Shown piece by piece: positions 48,286 to 58,445 of a stretch of DNA of 64,000 bases; position 1 is the first letter of the stretch; each line of letters opens with the position of its first letter. The notes below the pieces were generated by a model, which did not search any database, had not been told where the DNA came from, and was given only the letters and a program-made list of their open reading frames with translations. Source of the DNA: Chytridium lagenaria (lineage: Eukaryota; Chytridiomycota; Chytridiomycetes; Chytridiales; Chytridiaceae); contig JAHLKC010000023.1 of assembly GCA_025449115.1 (NCBI GenBank), positions 248,001 through 312,000 on the forward strand, written 5' to 3'. The position numbers and the translations under genes were made by a program.

Positions 48286-48741
48286 GAAGGAATCTCCTAA
48301 AAAACCATGAGATGTTGGTGTTGACCATCAGGAGATACGGTCATCTCAACAAAAGGGTATGGAGACATTGATCATACCCATCTTCCCTTCTTCCGTCCTT
48401 TTCCGCTCGCAAGCAACGGTGTCGTTTTACGATCAAGTCGCTCTTAGCCAATCTTCGTTATAGAAGATTTTTTTGGTGGATGCTAATCCGTTAGAGGCAT
48501 CTAGACTGCACTACAGACGGAGATGGTTGTGATGATCGCCGTTTAGCATTATGGAGGATTTTCATCGACGAGCAAATCTCGTAACAAATAACCACCGGTG
48601 GCTTTCTGTGCTCAGATTTATCACGGTCCGGCACGCTGCAACTTTACATTCTCCGGAAATATATGACGGAGACCCCTTCCATTCCGATGTGTGGGTGACG
48701 TTTCATGAGGGGTTGTCAAGGGAGCAAACTTTAATCTCAAC

Positions 48742-50087
48742 ATGTCAACTGCGTTGGAGAGGACAAGGCTCATTCGTACACACCTCGCTGCTGACGGTGC
48801 TGCTGCTGCCTCGAATGAATGCATCGCACCCGCTCCATCTACCAGTCATACTGGTCTTCTTTCAAACCAAGTTGCAATCATTACAGGTGCAGGGTGAGGT
48901 TAATCGTCCAAGTCCTCTTTTGTCGTGCACTGAGCATCTTTTGTAACGTTTAATGGCGGGGTGAAGCCAAGGAATAGGTGCGGCTATGGCCAAGTTGTTT
49001 GCAAAGGAAGGCGCGTCCGTCGTCGTAGCGGACCTTGATGCCGGTAACTACCTTTATGTATTGCTTCTCCACCTGCACCTCTACTCGAGCTCACGTCCCC
49101 GTAAACAATCCAAAGCACAGGAAGTCGTCGATGACATTAAAAAAAAACGGTGGAAAAGCCATCGCTGTTTATGGGATGTTACTGACCCTGCATTCCCGGA
49201 AAAACTCGTGGCCGTCACCATCCAGTTTGTAATTTCATACTTTTCTCTAATTTCCCCCGTTATCACAGTTCCGCCGTGTTGACACCACAACCAGAACTTT
49301 TGCAAAGATCAACCATATAATCAATAACGCTGGGTTTACTTTTGATGGAATGATTCATAAAGTCTGGCCTTTCTTCCTCGCTTTTTATTTTTTTTGCTCA
49401 AGTGTTATAGATGACCGATAAGCAGTGGGAAATTATGCAATCGGAAGAATGGGTGTGTTGTTGAGATATCTTTTTTGTTTTCACAAGCTTGTCTTTTAAG
49501 TAATTATACTTTTTCTCGTGGGACTAGGGAGCTTTTAATGTCAGGCAAGTTTCGAGCACTATGTTTATTTACGTTTTCTCGGTGTTTTTATGTTTATTTT
49601 TCGCCATACATCACTACCTATGTAGTTCTATCATTTTAATTTATATAATTCTAAAAACAGGGTCAACACCATTGCCTTTGGCCTCATCGACACCCGACTT
49701 ACCCGAGCCAAAGAGACTGGCGATTTTATAGAAATTGAAGGAGAAAAGGTGAAGCTTGGAATCCCTATTGGAAATACCAAGCTTGGTGATATGATGGCGG
49801 CTAGGGCCAAGATGATTCCTTTGCAGAGAGCCGGACAGGCTGAGGAAGCTGCTGCTGCTGCTCTGTTTTTGTGCTCTCCGTTTTCTACATACGTGACCGG
49901 ACATTGCTTGGAGGTAAATTCATTTTGTTCCGTTCTCATCAGTGCCATGCGTCTCTTTTAATCTCGCCTTCCTTCCCTTATTTTTTCCTTTGTCGACTTT
50001 AAAAAACATATTCATTTCTGTACTTTCCGTACTTCCTGTTCGACTGATGATTATGATGCCCAGGTCACCGGTGGAGCTGGGATTTGA
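48742..50087 (+). CDS. Short-chain dehydrogenase lacking its active-site block
   Basis: FabG-like Rossmann protein. Exon 1 (48742 on) has a short Ala-rich lead, then SNQVAIITGAG, spliced to GIGAAMAKLFAKEGASVVVA (the TGxxxGIG cofactor motif), then KAQEVVDDIKKNGGKAIAVY and INHIINNAGFTFDGMIHK (NNAG motif). The next exon, MTDKQWEIMQSEEWG, runs straight into AFNVRVNTIAFGLIDTRLTR. The roughly 65 residues that normally lie between, with the catalytic Ser and the Tyr-x3-Lys, are absent from the genomic sequence. The C-terminus is normal (PLQRAGQAEEAAAAALFLCS, VTGGAGI, stop at 50087). One donor appears to be GC (caggcaag, 49548). As it stands it cannot be an active oxidoreductase; a deleted pseudogene or a collapsed assembly are both possible. 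Confidence 0.75.
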
Positions 50088-50289
50088 GTTTTCTAGAACA
50101 AGAAGAAAACTTCCATTCTTTTATTGCCGCATCTTGCGCATATTGCAAATAAAATAATTATCGTAGCCGAAAACGATTATGGTACAATCTTGCATGGAGC
50201 GAACGTAGGAATTATAGTATTAACGCGATTCTTCTTGCACTTATTTACAAAACGTTTTTTCTCGAGTATTAAGTGTATCCTTTCTCTCC

Positions 50290-50968
50290 TCAGTCCTTTT
50301 TTCTCTTTTTCTTTGGCGATTCATCCTCCGAATCACTGCTAGAATCGCTGCTATCCCCATCAGAATTCGACGACGACGAGGAAGACGACGATGACGAATC
50401 TGACGACGATCCATCCGAATCCGACTCTGAGTCTGAAGACGATGATGATGATGAATCCGATGCATCCCGTTTCCGTTTCTCCAACAACCGCTTCTTTTCT
50501 TTCTCTTGAAGAATCTTATCTGCAAGACCTTTTCTTTCGATGGTGGAGGCGGAGGGGAGGCGTTGCGTGAGGGTTTTGGAGGGGGGTTTGGAAAGCATTT
50601 GGGTGCGGGAGGGACGGACGAGGTAGGCTCTCTCGTTTTGGCATTCGTAGGTGAAGTGGCCGAATTCTGTTAGATTTGGTTAACGATGCAAACCATCAAA
50701 GGTATAAAAATAAACGAATAGACCAAAGACGGTAAACTTATGCAGAGAGAAACGGGGCGAAATAGTGTTTAACGTAGAAAATAAATGATGATGTTGCGAT
50801 GAACTGCGAGAATGACAAAACCCCACACCAACCTAAACACTTTTGGCACTGATACCCTTTCGCCGACGCCTGCTGTCTCGCATACGTTGCAGCCCCTCCT
50901 CCACCGCTCTTCCTCAACTGTGACAGCGAGGTGACCTGCACCACATTCCCACCAAAAACGTTGCTCAT
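50290..50968 (-). CDS. ZCCHC10-like zinc-knuckle protein
   Basis: The start at 50968 (MSNVFGGNVVQVTSLSQLRK) leads to the zinc knuckle CQKCLGFGHFTYECQNER, split by an intron (about 50672-50830) after CQKCLG. RAYLVRPSRTQML follows, as in metazoan ZCCHC10. A basic coil (ADKILQEKEKKRLLEKRKRD) precedes a long serine/aspartate tail and a KKKRKKD nuclear signal. CCHC knuckles of this kind bind RNA or protein partners. The upstream neighbour is a divergent zinc-finger gene only about 70 bases away. The protein is about 175 residues, complete and in phase. Confidence 0.82.
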
Positions 50969-51039
50969 CGTGTAGTCCGAGTAGCGATTAACTGTTGATT
51001 CCTTTTTTTTTTTTTGGATTAAGAAATTGTTGACGAGGA
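50969..51039. promoter_or_regulatory. Short bidirectional promoter
   Basis: 71 bases separate the divergent ATGs of the ZCCHC10-like (-) and ZNF511-like (+) genes, with a run of T's at 51004-51015. It presumably serves both genes. Confidence 0.45.
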
Positions 51040-52953
51040 ATGTTGTCTGGGATGGACGATGCGACTGAACAGCATCAGGAGGTTACGGGTGCTTCGTGGG
51101 CATGGCAGCCTGTACCTGCGGTGCTGGTTAAGAAAGCGGAGAAGAGAAAATATTGTGAGGAGGAGGAGGACGAGCAGGAGGGAGCTGTGGTGGAATTGAG
51201 GGCAACAGAGACCGAGAGTACGGTTAGTCGCATGAAGCTTGATGCCTTGGGTCTGGCCAGAGCTGATGTTTGAGTAATAGAATGGCGATGCTCTCCCTCC
51301 ACGGTTTCGAAAGTACTATCGACTCTCGGAAGCCGATTTTGAGGAAGTGGCCAAAGTCGCCGCGTCCGAAGGATCCACAAAGAGGTGCGTCCAACTTACC
51401 TCCTTGTACACGATTCTTATTTACCCTTTCGACTTTTTCTATCTAGCGTTGGTATAAATGCACTCTCTCACCCTCTTGTAATCGCCTCGACCCCTTCACC
51501 TCCCTCTCCGCCTACGAAGACCACTACACCTCCACACACATGAACGTCTGCACTGAATGCAAACGAGTCCTCCCCACATCCCCTCCTTCATCTCCATCTC
51601 CTTGAAGTCCATGACGCCTTTTTTATGGCCTTATCCAACAAAGAGAATTCCGTAAGAAATCCCCCCAATATTTCTCTAACCCCTTTTAAAGTATGAATGC
51701 TTTGTCGAGGAGTGCACGAAAAAGTTCTCTGGGCCGTTTAAACGTAGACTCCATCTTATTGAGAAACACAGATTTCCGAAAAAGTTTGAGTTTGAGGAAG
51801 TGGTATTGGGAGAGACGCCAGGTTATCTTCGGCACAAGGAAACAGCTTTAATTGGAATTGAGGGTGGGCAGCGGAACGGTTCGCGTAAGAATCGTAAATA
51901 AAGGGAAGGGGAAGCTGAAGGCTGCGGAAACCGTCAATGGAATGGAAGTTTTCGAAGACGCCGCTTCAGCACAATCGCAGGACACGCCCGCTCAACCACA
52001 TACTCCTCCATCTATATCCCATTCAACGTCTTTGAGCCAGAGCTTGGAAGGTGCGGTGGCAAGACGTACGAAGCTTCAAATTTCGAAAAAAATGGAGGAG
52101 ACGCAGGCAAGCGTCGAGGAGGTTAAAGCACCTTTCGTGGAGTTAACTCCTCAAGGAGCCTTATCATACACTGCAGTTAGAGCAATCAGGAACTAATGCG
52201 TCTACATCGTCCCAACTCAATCCCTCTCTCAAATTACCTCCTCGGAATCCATCGATGTGAACATGGATGGCTTAGTAAGAAAGCCCAATAGGAGGACAGG
52301 AGGTTAGCGAAGCGGGAGGCGCTAGGAGTCATAGGAGTCATACGTCAAACGGACATAGAACTGAAAGAGCCGGAAAACCATAATACTGTTTCCGACATGA
52401 AAACGGCACCTGTTGACGTAACCTCCACGTCAACTTTTACCGCACCAACTCAACTTCCCACTACTCCTCCCATCAACCCCTACATTTCAAGCACGCCTGA
52501 AGGAAAGAAGAAAAACAAGAGAAAAAAGAAAAACTTGACTATAACCAATGCGGCAGTTGCATCACCCACCACGTCTACACCATCCACACTCGACGCCATG
52601 GACACATCCATCGACGACCTCACCGCCTCCATGTCAAGCTTAAACGTTGCACCCCCTCAAATCCGGTTCGGGCGTACCCGACCGACGTTCTATAAACCCC
52701 CATCGGGCACTGCGAAACCTGCGACGCATCCTGGACCGCCGATGGGGATTTGGTCTTTGGAGTATACGCGGAAAGTGCATAGAGATAGGGTGCCGCAACG
52801 CGCGAGGGAGGCAGAGGTGGAGTATGTGAGGGGGTTGAAGGAGCGTCAGAAGGCGAGGAAGGGGAAGAAGGTGGGGGGATGGGTGGGGAAGTGGTTGGGA
52901 TGGTGGAGAAGGGGGAGGTGGTGGTGGAAGCGGAAATGGAGTTGGATTTATGA
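51040..52953 (+). CDS. ZNF511-like C2H2 zinc-finger protein
   Basis: The N-terminal exon starts at 51040 (MLSGMDDATEQHQEVTGASW). Middle exons hold the diagnostic array: FTSLSAYEDHYTSTHMNVCT, ECKRVLPTSPPS, HDAFFMAL and CFVEECTKKFSGPFKRRLHL followed by IEKHRFPKKFEFEE, matching the three-finger layout of ZNF511. The C-terminal part (52397 on) has a KKKNKRKKK-like basic run and the terminal signature PPQIRFGRTRPTFYKPPSG. The frame changes several times between 51400 and 52400 and again near 52870. With the last change the end reads EVVVEAEMELDL and stops at 52953, which is more natural than the Trp-rich alternative ending at 52999. Probably a nuclear nucleic-acid-binding protein. Confidence 0.7.
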
Positions 52954-53527
52954 TGCGAAAGTCAAAGTGGTCCCGAAGAAATTTGACAAAATAATATGAG
53001 AAGAGTCAAGGAAGAATGTTGTCTTTTGTTTTTTATGAGATGTCCAACAAAAAAACAAAAACAAGAAACAAAAAACGGAGAACCGACGAATGAATGATAA
53101 AGTCCAATTTGAACGTAAAGTCCATTGAAAAGTTTGATGAGCAAGTGAAATTTTCTATTGCGATAGATAGCAAACAAATGGTTGTAATAACGTATCGTGT
53201 CATCCCAAACAAGGAGGACAAGTATGGGTTTACGCGAAATAAAAAAAGGAAAAGTAGTAAAAGCCAAACTTGAAACTGAGTAGTATAGAGCAATGACATA
53301 CACGAAACAGACAAAGAAGCATGCACGCAACACTGGAGATATCTTAAGTCTCCCAAAAAAATATTCAAAATAAGAACTGAACGAAATCCGAGAAACACGA
53401 CATTGACGATTCTTGTCGCAACAGCAGTGACACCAAACGAAAAGTAACAAAGGGAAAATAAAAGGGCAATGTGCAAGAAGCGCGAAAAATAACATACTGC
53501 TTTGAAACAATTTCGTTAGGTCCCGTC

Positions 53528-55863
53528 TCACAAATCCTCCTCATCCTCCTCCATCGCATCTCCATCTTCTTCATCTTCCCAATCGTCCTCATCTGCTGCT
53601 TCATCTTCCTCCTCATCGTCATCCTCCAGGTCAGGAAGAGCCCTCCCCTTCCCTTTCTTTGTCTCCACAAGGTTCGCACCTAGCTTGTCAACCCTTTCCA
53701 ACGCCTTCTTCAAAATCCTGCGTTCTTGGACACGTAGAATTAGCGCGAGTCGTTCAGGGCTATCCGTTTCAGGCTGTGTATAAAATAAACAGTTATCAGA
53801 TGTAGAAAGAAGGGGATAACAAAAAAGACTGAGAAACGCACCATCTCCTTCAAAGTCTGCTCGTCTTCCTCCAAGGATCCACCCCCATATCCTACCTCCC
53901 GCTTTTTCACCGTTTCCCCAATAACCATTCCAACAATCTTCTGCACCAAACTCCCCGACGTCTTTACAACCACACCCTCAGTAGACCCATCGTCATCTCC
54001 ATCCACAAAGCGTCGTTGAACGACCCACCCTGACCCTTCATCGTTTCCACCGACAATGAGTCGTTCAATGAGTTGCCGGACGTAAAGCAGAAGAGCGCTG
54101 GAGGAAGTTGAAATGGCTTTGAAGCCGCGAGCTGAGATGACAATGAGGTGGATAAGGACGCGAAGAGAGGCGGTGGGGAGACCGTTGGGAAGTAGGGAGA
54201 GGTGGAGATCATCGTCGTCTTCGTCATCGTCTTCATCGCTATCGCCTCCTTCTTCTTCGTCGTCCTCATCCATACCGTCTTCATCTTCTTCTTCTTCGTC
54301 GTCGTCGTCCCCGACATTGAAGGCGACCTTTCGCTTTTTTCTGTTAGATGCTTTGTCTTCTTCATCCGATTCATCCTCGTCAAGCTCTTCATCCTCATCG
54401 TCCTCATCCTCATCCTCTTCAACCTCATCATCATCCACAATAAAATCCTTCATCTCATCGTCATCATCTTCCTCATCATCCATCCCCATCCCCACTTCCA
54501 AAACAACATCTCTCTCAACCCTTCTCACAGCCTCACGTCCCTTTACAATCCCAAAAAACCGAGTCGTTCCCTAACAAGGTCATCACCCACCCACCCCTTC
54601 ACAACCTCTACAACACGCTCGCGTCCAATCACAACCCCATCGTTAGGGTTATCCACGATAAGACCGTCGACCGTCGCATCGCTGAAACCGCGGTATGTGA
54701 GCATCGTGGTGTCAAGGTCGTCAGCGAAGGTGATCAGGAGGGGAGTGGAGCGCGGGATAGGTTCGGTGGTGGTGAGGGTAAGAAAGGTGGCGGAGGAGGG
54801 AGACGGGGCGTCTTCGTCTTCTGCGTCATCGTCAATAAGGTCAGAGGTGTGGAGATATGAGGATTCTTCGTCGTCGTCATCATCAACGATGCCGTCAAGA
54901 AAAACGTTGGAGGCGGAGGAACTGTGCTTTAATCTATTTTTTGCAAGGATGTCAATCGCCAGAAAAATCAAATAATATATATGAGCAAGGTTTGAATACA
55001 ACAGCATAGGATAAGGTAAAAAGGAAAGAAGGAAGAGAAAAAGACGTAGATCAAATGTGAACAAATTGAAAAATAAATATAAAACGAGTTCGCTTACAGA
55101 TCTACGAATGGAACCAACGCGAACCCATGTACAGCATCCACCTCAATCCTCTTTGAAATCACAACACTCATCGCATCATAAAACACCTTCTCAACTCCAT
55201 CCTGTCCTTTGCCCTTCATCCCAAACGCATCCAAATTATGCCAAATGAACGGAAACACTGCTTCTTCAAACTCTTTTTTTCAGTTCATTCTAAATAAAAA
55301 ATCGTTAAGCATGCGCATAAAGGCTCCAGAAAGATCACCTTCATATCGTCCAACATTAAAGCGAGATCCGTTCCTTTAAGAAGCGCCTTTTCCTCGTCTG
55401 ACCAGAAAATGGGGATGTGAACACGGGTGGGGAGGTGTTGAATATATGCTGCCCATGGAGATGAAGCTCCACGGCTTTTCTCGTGAAGAAGGGCGAGAGC
55501 GAGTCCAGCACAATCAATATTGTCCAAGACCTTCTTCCTCTGAAAGAGTGTAAGAAGACTAAGATTAAGTGGTCAAGAGAGGAAATTACCGAGTTTTCCT
55601 GCAATGCCGCAGTTGTGCACAGACAGGATAGAGGTTGATGGGATTTTTGCGATGACGGATTCAGAGGGGATGTCGGTCTTGCTCATGACCACAAATCCAA
55701 GGTCTTTCTTCTCCACGGACACCAAGTCTTTTGAAACTTCTATCCCAGATGTTGCATACCAGTTCAGGAGAGATGAAAGAGACGGTTTGACGTGAGCTGC
55801 AGTGGATGATGCCGCTTTAGGAGCCGCGGATCCATTCTTTTGGTTGTTCTTTTTGCGAGACAT
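53528..55863 (-). CDS. SET-domain protein, SETD6/Rkm4-like, divergent copy
   Basis: The start at 55863 (MSRKKNNQKNGSAAPKAASS) gives SLSSLLNWYATSGIEVSKDL, then DLGFVVMSKTDIPSESVIAK and IPSTSILSVHNCGIAG, the N-SET part of the SETD6/Rkm4 group. KKVLDNIDCAGLALALLHEK, SPWAAYIQHLPTRVHIPIFW and the helical insert (EFEEAVFPFIWHNLDAFGMK, DAVHGFALVPFVDL) follow. The next block reads LKHSSSASNVFL where active enzymes have a (F/L)NH motif. The normal NTYG sequence is not visible; LLITFADDLD and LTYRGFSDATV stand near it. Long acidic tracts (Asp/Glu) fill the C-terminal half, ending EEDL at 53528. Relatives methylate lysines on ribosomal proteins or RelA. With the SAM-contacting Asn replaced this copy may be inactive. 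Confidence 0.7.
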
Positions 55864-56207
55864 TTTTTTTTTTTTTTTCTTTAAACAAAATGTTCGATCA
55901 AATCGGACACAACACGCTTTTTTTTTCTTGTTTTGCAGTCAGAAGAAGGGCCGTCATCCACCAGTTACGGTGGTCGGGTGGAGGGCCGCGGGAGCATTGA
56001 GGACACTTTGCATCAATTTGAACTGCCTAGTGATCAAGTTCTGCGTTCTTGGTCAGTCAGTTAAAGTGCATCTATTTTTGCGATAGATTTCATACTGTAC
56101 AAAGGTGGTTGAAGGAAAAAAGAAATGCGTAGCAACGCACAATGGAAAGGAGAAATGCCGCGAGCTGGGTTTTTACTTGGAAAAAGAACGAAAAAAGAAA
56201 ACAGCGA
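55864..56207. other. 5' flank of SET gene
   Basis: Contains T-runs (55865-55880, 55919-55927) and no coding frame. It joins the tRNA region. Confidence 0.4.
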
Positions 56208-56270
56208 TGCCTCCGCCCGGAGTTGAACCGGGGATCTTCACAATTTGATCCAATCACAATGCTAAATGCA
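56208..56270 (-). pseudogene. tRNA 3'-half relic
   Basis: On the minus strand it ends with a perfect T-arm (CCCGG-TTCAACT-CCGGG), a 3' acceptor strand CGGAGGC and discriminator A. No matching 5' half adjoins it. The 5'-half relic at 56440-56484 could pair with it, with G-U wobbles. Confidence 0.55.
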
Positions 56271-56277
56271 AAAAAGT

Positions 56278-56374
56278 GCCCTCACCCAGAGTTGAACTGG
56301 GGACCTTTGCATTGCGTAATCTACTTGCAGTACGTCGTACAAGTGCAATACTCTAACCACTAAGCTATAAGGGC
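56278..56374 (-). tRNA. tRNA-Thr (anticodon TGT) with intron
   Basis: 97 bases, minus strand. Acceptor GCCCTTA pairs with TGAGGGC. The D-arm has box A (TAGCTTAGTGGTTAG). The anticodon stem TTGCA/TGCAA encloses CT-TGT-A. The T-arm is CCCAG-TTCAACT-CTGGG (box B), with discriminator A. Between position 37 (A) and 38 (A) sits a 25-base insert, CGACGTACTGCAAGTAGATT then ACGCA, in the standard position for a nuclear tRNA intron. Without it the molecule is 72 bases. CCA is not encoded, as expected. The anticodon reads UGU, for ACA threonine codons. Confidence 0.9.
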
Positions 56375-56439
56375 TAAATAAACAATAAGTCCTCCCAGGT
56401 CACGTGATGAAACCTACGTGGTAGGTAGGCGCAACGGCA

Positions 56440-56484
56440 AAAACCCCGGCATGACGCCTTAACCACTTAGCTACAAAGGCACGG
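56440..56484 (-). pseudogene. tRNA 5'-half relic
   Basis: On the minus strand it reads GTGCCTTTGTAGCTAAGTGG then TTAAGGCG, an acceptor strand plus D-arm with box A. No 3' half follows directly. The next element downstream on this strand is the tRNA-Thr gene. Confidence 0.5.
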
Positions 56485-57652
56485 GATTTTTTCGTGCCGG
56501 AATTGTAGCAACAGAAATACATTCGCATGAGGGTAGGTAACATTGTTCAAAAGTACGATAGTGCACTTACCGCCACGGCCTTAGATTCCCGTTATGCCGG
56601 TGCATCGTAGATGTATCGATATTCACAGCCTCCCGCGAAAGGCTTACCTCGTAAAAAAAAGTCGTTAAGATACTGGTGTCTCTCCATCATTTCCATTTTG
56701 CGAAATGGTCCTCTCTACTGTGAAGCGTTGCCGCAATGACCTCTCCTCCTTATCGACTTCTCTTCTCATCCAGCCTTCCCCATATAACCCCCATAGAAAT
56801 CATCTATCGCATCGTCCGATCCACAACCTCGGTCTCTGCGAATGCGGAACATGCAATTTCCTCACCTCTATCCACGAATGCCCCAAATCTAAAACCCACT
56901 GGAGCCTCTGTCGCTCCACGGGATGGACCGCATGTGGAAACCGTATATGCGGGAACTACGGGATAGACTAGATCCAATGTGATGGTTGGCGAGATGTCTA
57001 TTGCTCAGAGATTAGTGTCAATGAGTGAAAAAGATGGGTTGTATTGCAGTTAGTGTATGCATATGGATGAATATGGGTGTTATTGTCGCGCTTGATCGTC
57101 GAGGAAGTGTGTGGATTGTGTATCGTTTTGCTCGCAAAGATCTGTATGAAGGGTGATGTTGAGGAGTGGAGCCCTTCCCAGAATGTAATGATATGCCGAG
57201 ACGAGGATGGGGAAGTGAAGTCATGACGGTGCGTAAGAAGATGAGAAGCTGCAACATGTAACTGGAAACCGCTGGAAGGACCATCCATGTTTCCATGCGA
57301 CGCCAATATCCAATCAGGCGTTCGATCATGCCCCAACAACACATTCCGGTATACATTGCGTAACTCAACTCCCAGCCATCAAAGCGTAACAAACCGCGTG
57401 TTCAATCCACTCAACCTTTAGACTCGTAAGTCAATGTGCAGCGAATGCATTGTACTTGCTGGACAGACTACAACGAAAGCAGAGAAAAATCCATGTACAT
57501 GTACCAACACGAAAGCAATTCATTCAGCAACAACACTCTACAGCCATATACATGCACAAACACAACAGCCACAACCCCACAACACCCCATCTACTCAACC
57601 TCCACCCATCACATCACTCCAATCCCACTTCCAACCCATCACCCATCACTCA
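56485..57652. other. Intergenic region, CA/TC-rich in part
   Basis: A short frame at 56705-56971 gives a small cysteine-containing peptide (LCECGTCNFL), but its overlapping second frame looks equally plausible, so I do not call a gene. Bases 57480-57670 are rich in CA and CCA motifs, a low-complexity tract. Confidence 0.4.
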
Positions 57653-57895
57653 TCACCTCCCCCCATTCCTCGGGTTATCACTTGGCCTCGTGTAAGTCGC
57701 CTCTCCACCCGCACTCTTGTAGTAGGTCGACCCATTAGAGTTTTGATAATAGTAAGACCCATTCGAATTCGAATAATGATACGAGCCTCCACTTGCAGAA
57801 CCTTCGCCGCGCGCACAGAAATGGTTGCCTTGAGAGTTGGTGCCGGAGGGGTAGGAGGAGCAGCCCTTGCCAGTGTTGGAGCTTTGGGACGACAT
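57653..57895 (-). CDS. Small conserved Ser/Gly/Tyr-rich fungal protein
   Basis: Single-exon 80-residue protein beginning MSSQSSNTGKGCSSYPSGTN, with QGNHFCARGEGS and the repeat-like core SYHYSNSNGSYYYQNSNGST followed by YYKSAGGEATYT. This Y-Y/S-N-x-N/D-G-S-x-Y-Y pattern is shared with small uncharacterised proteins in many fungi, usually of about 80-100 residues. No signal peptide, no membrane span, no known domain. The function is unknown; low-complexity aromatic/serine composition suggests an RNA-associated or disordered role, which is only an inference. A T-run and C-run upstream (57948-58005) mark its 5' flank. Confidence 0.72.
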   Translation of the reverse strand: MSSQSSNTGKGCSSYPSGTNSQGNHFCARGEGSASGGSYHYSNSNGSYYYQNSNGSTYYKSAGGEATYTRPSDNPRNGGR

Positions 57896-58445
57896 GGTTG
57901 AAGAATTCTGCGGGGGAAAGGAGGTTTTCGGGCTGTTTTATAGGCTTTTTTTTTTTTGGGGTGGGGAAGCAAGGTTTTTCGTTTCTCCAGATGTACCCCC
58001 CCCCTGGTCAACTTGCAAAATGACGTGTTGATGTGACGCGACCGAATTGGGACGTGTCCCCTCCCCGCTACACGATGCGACAGGCGACTATTCTGCGTTT
58101 TTATATATCTGCTGGACGTTAATCAATGACACAAACCCTCCGTAATCCTGTAAGAAAGGAGGAAATAATATGTGAAATCATGGGCGTATATTATACCGAG
58201 TATCGTGAAACCAACATAGATGCCTCAAATGGAAAAGAGGTTAATGAAAAATGTTACAAAAAACAAAAAGGTTCAGAATAAGAACCATGAAACCGAGAAA
58301 AGCCAAAAAGCGAACATAAAAAAGCCGACTAGAAACGCAAATGAGGAAAATTATCAGATTATTTAGGCTTAAAAAACCAGCCTAACGTCTCCATTAGAAC
58401 TACGAAAAAAGAGAAAGAAATGAAGAGCTCTTCCTCAAGTCCTTT
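57896..58445. other. Intergenic, between two minus-strand genes
   Basis: 5' flank of the small Ser/Gly gene, with a T-run and a C-run, then the 3' flank of the anoctamin gene. A-rich near 58260-58340. No gene or repeat recognised. Confidence 0.45.

Noticed and set aside
54113..54975. Plus-strand Ser-rich and Ile/Phe-rich ORFs opposite the acidic tracts
   Set aside because: GAT/GAA-rich coding on the minus strand automatically gives long antisense Ser/Ile frames. The SET-gene reading explains the region.
56705..56971. Small cysteine-containing plus-strand ORF
   Set aside because: Two overlapping frames are equally open, neither has a known motif and the region is compositionally biased.
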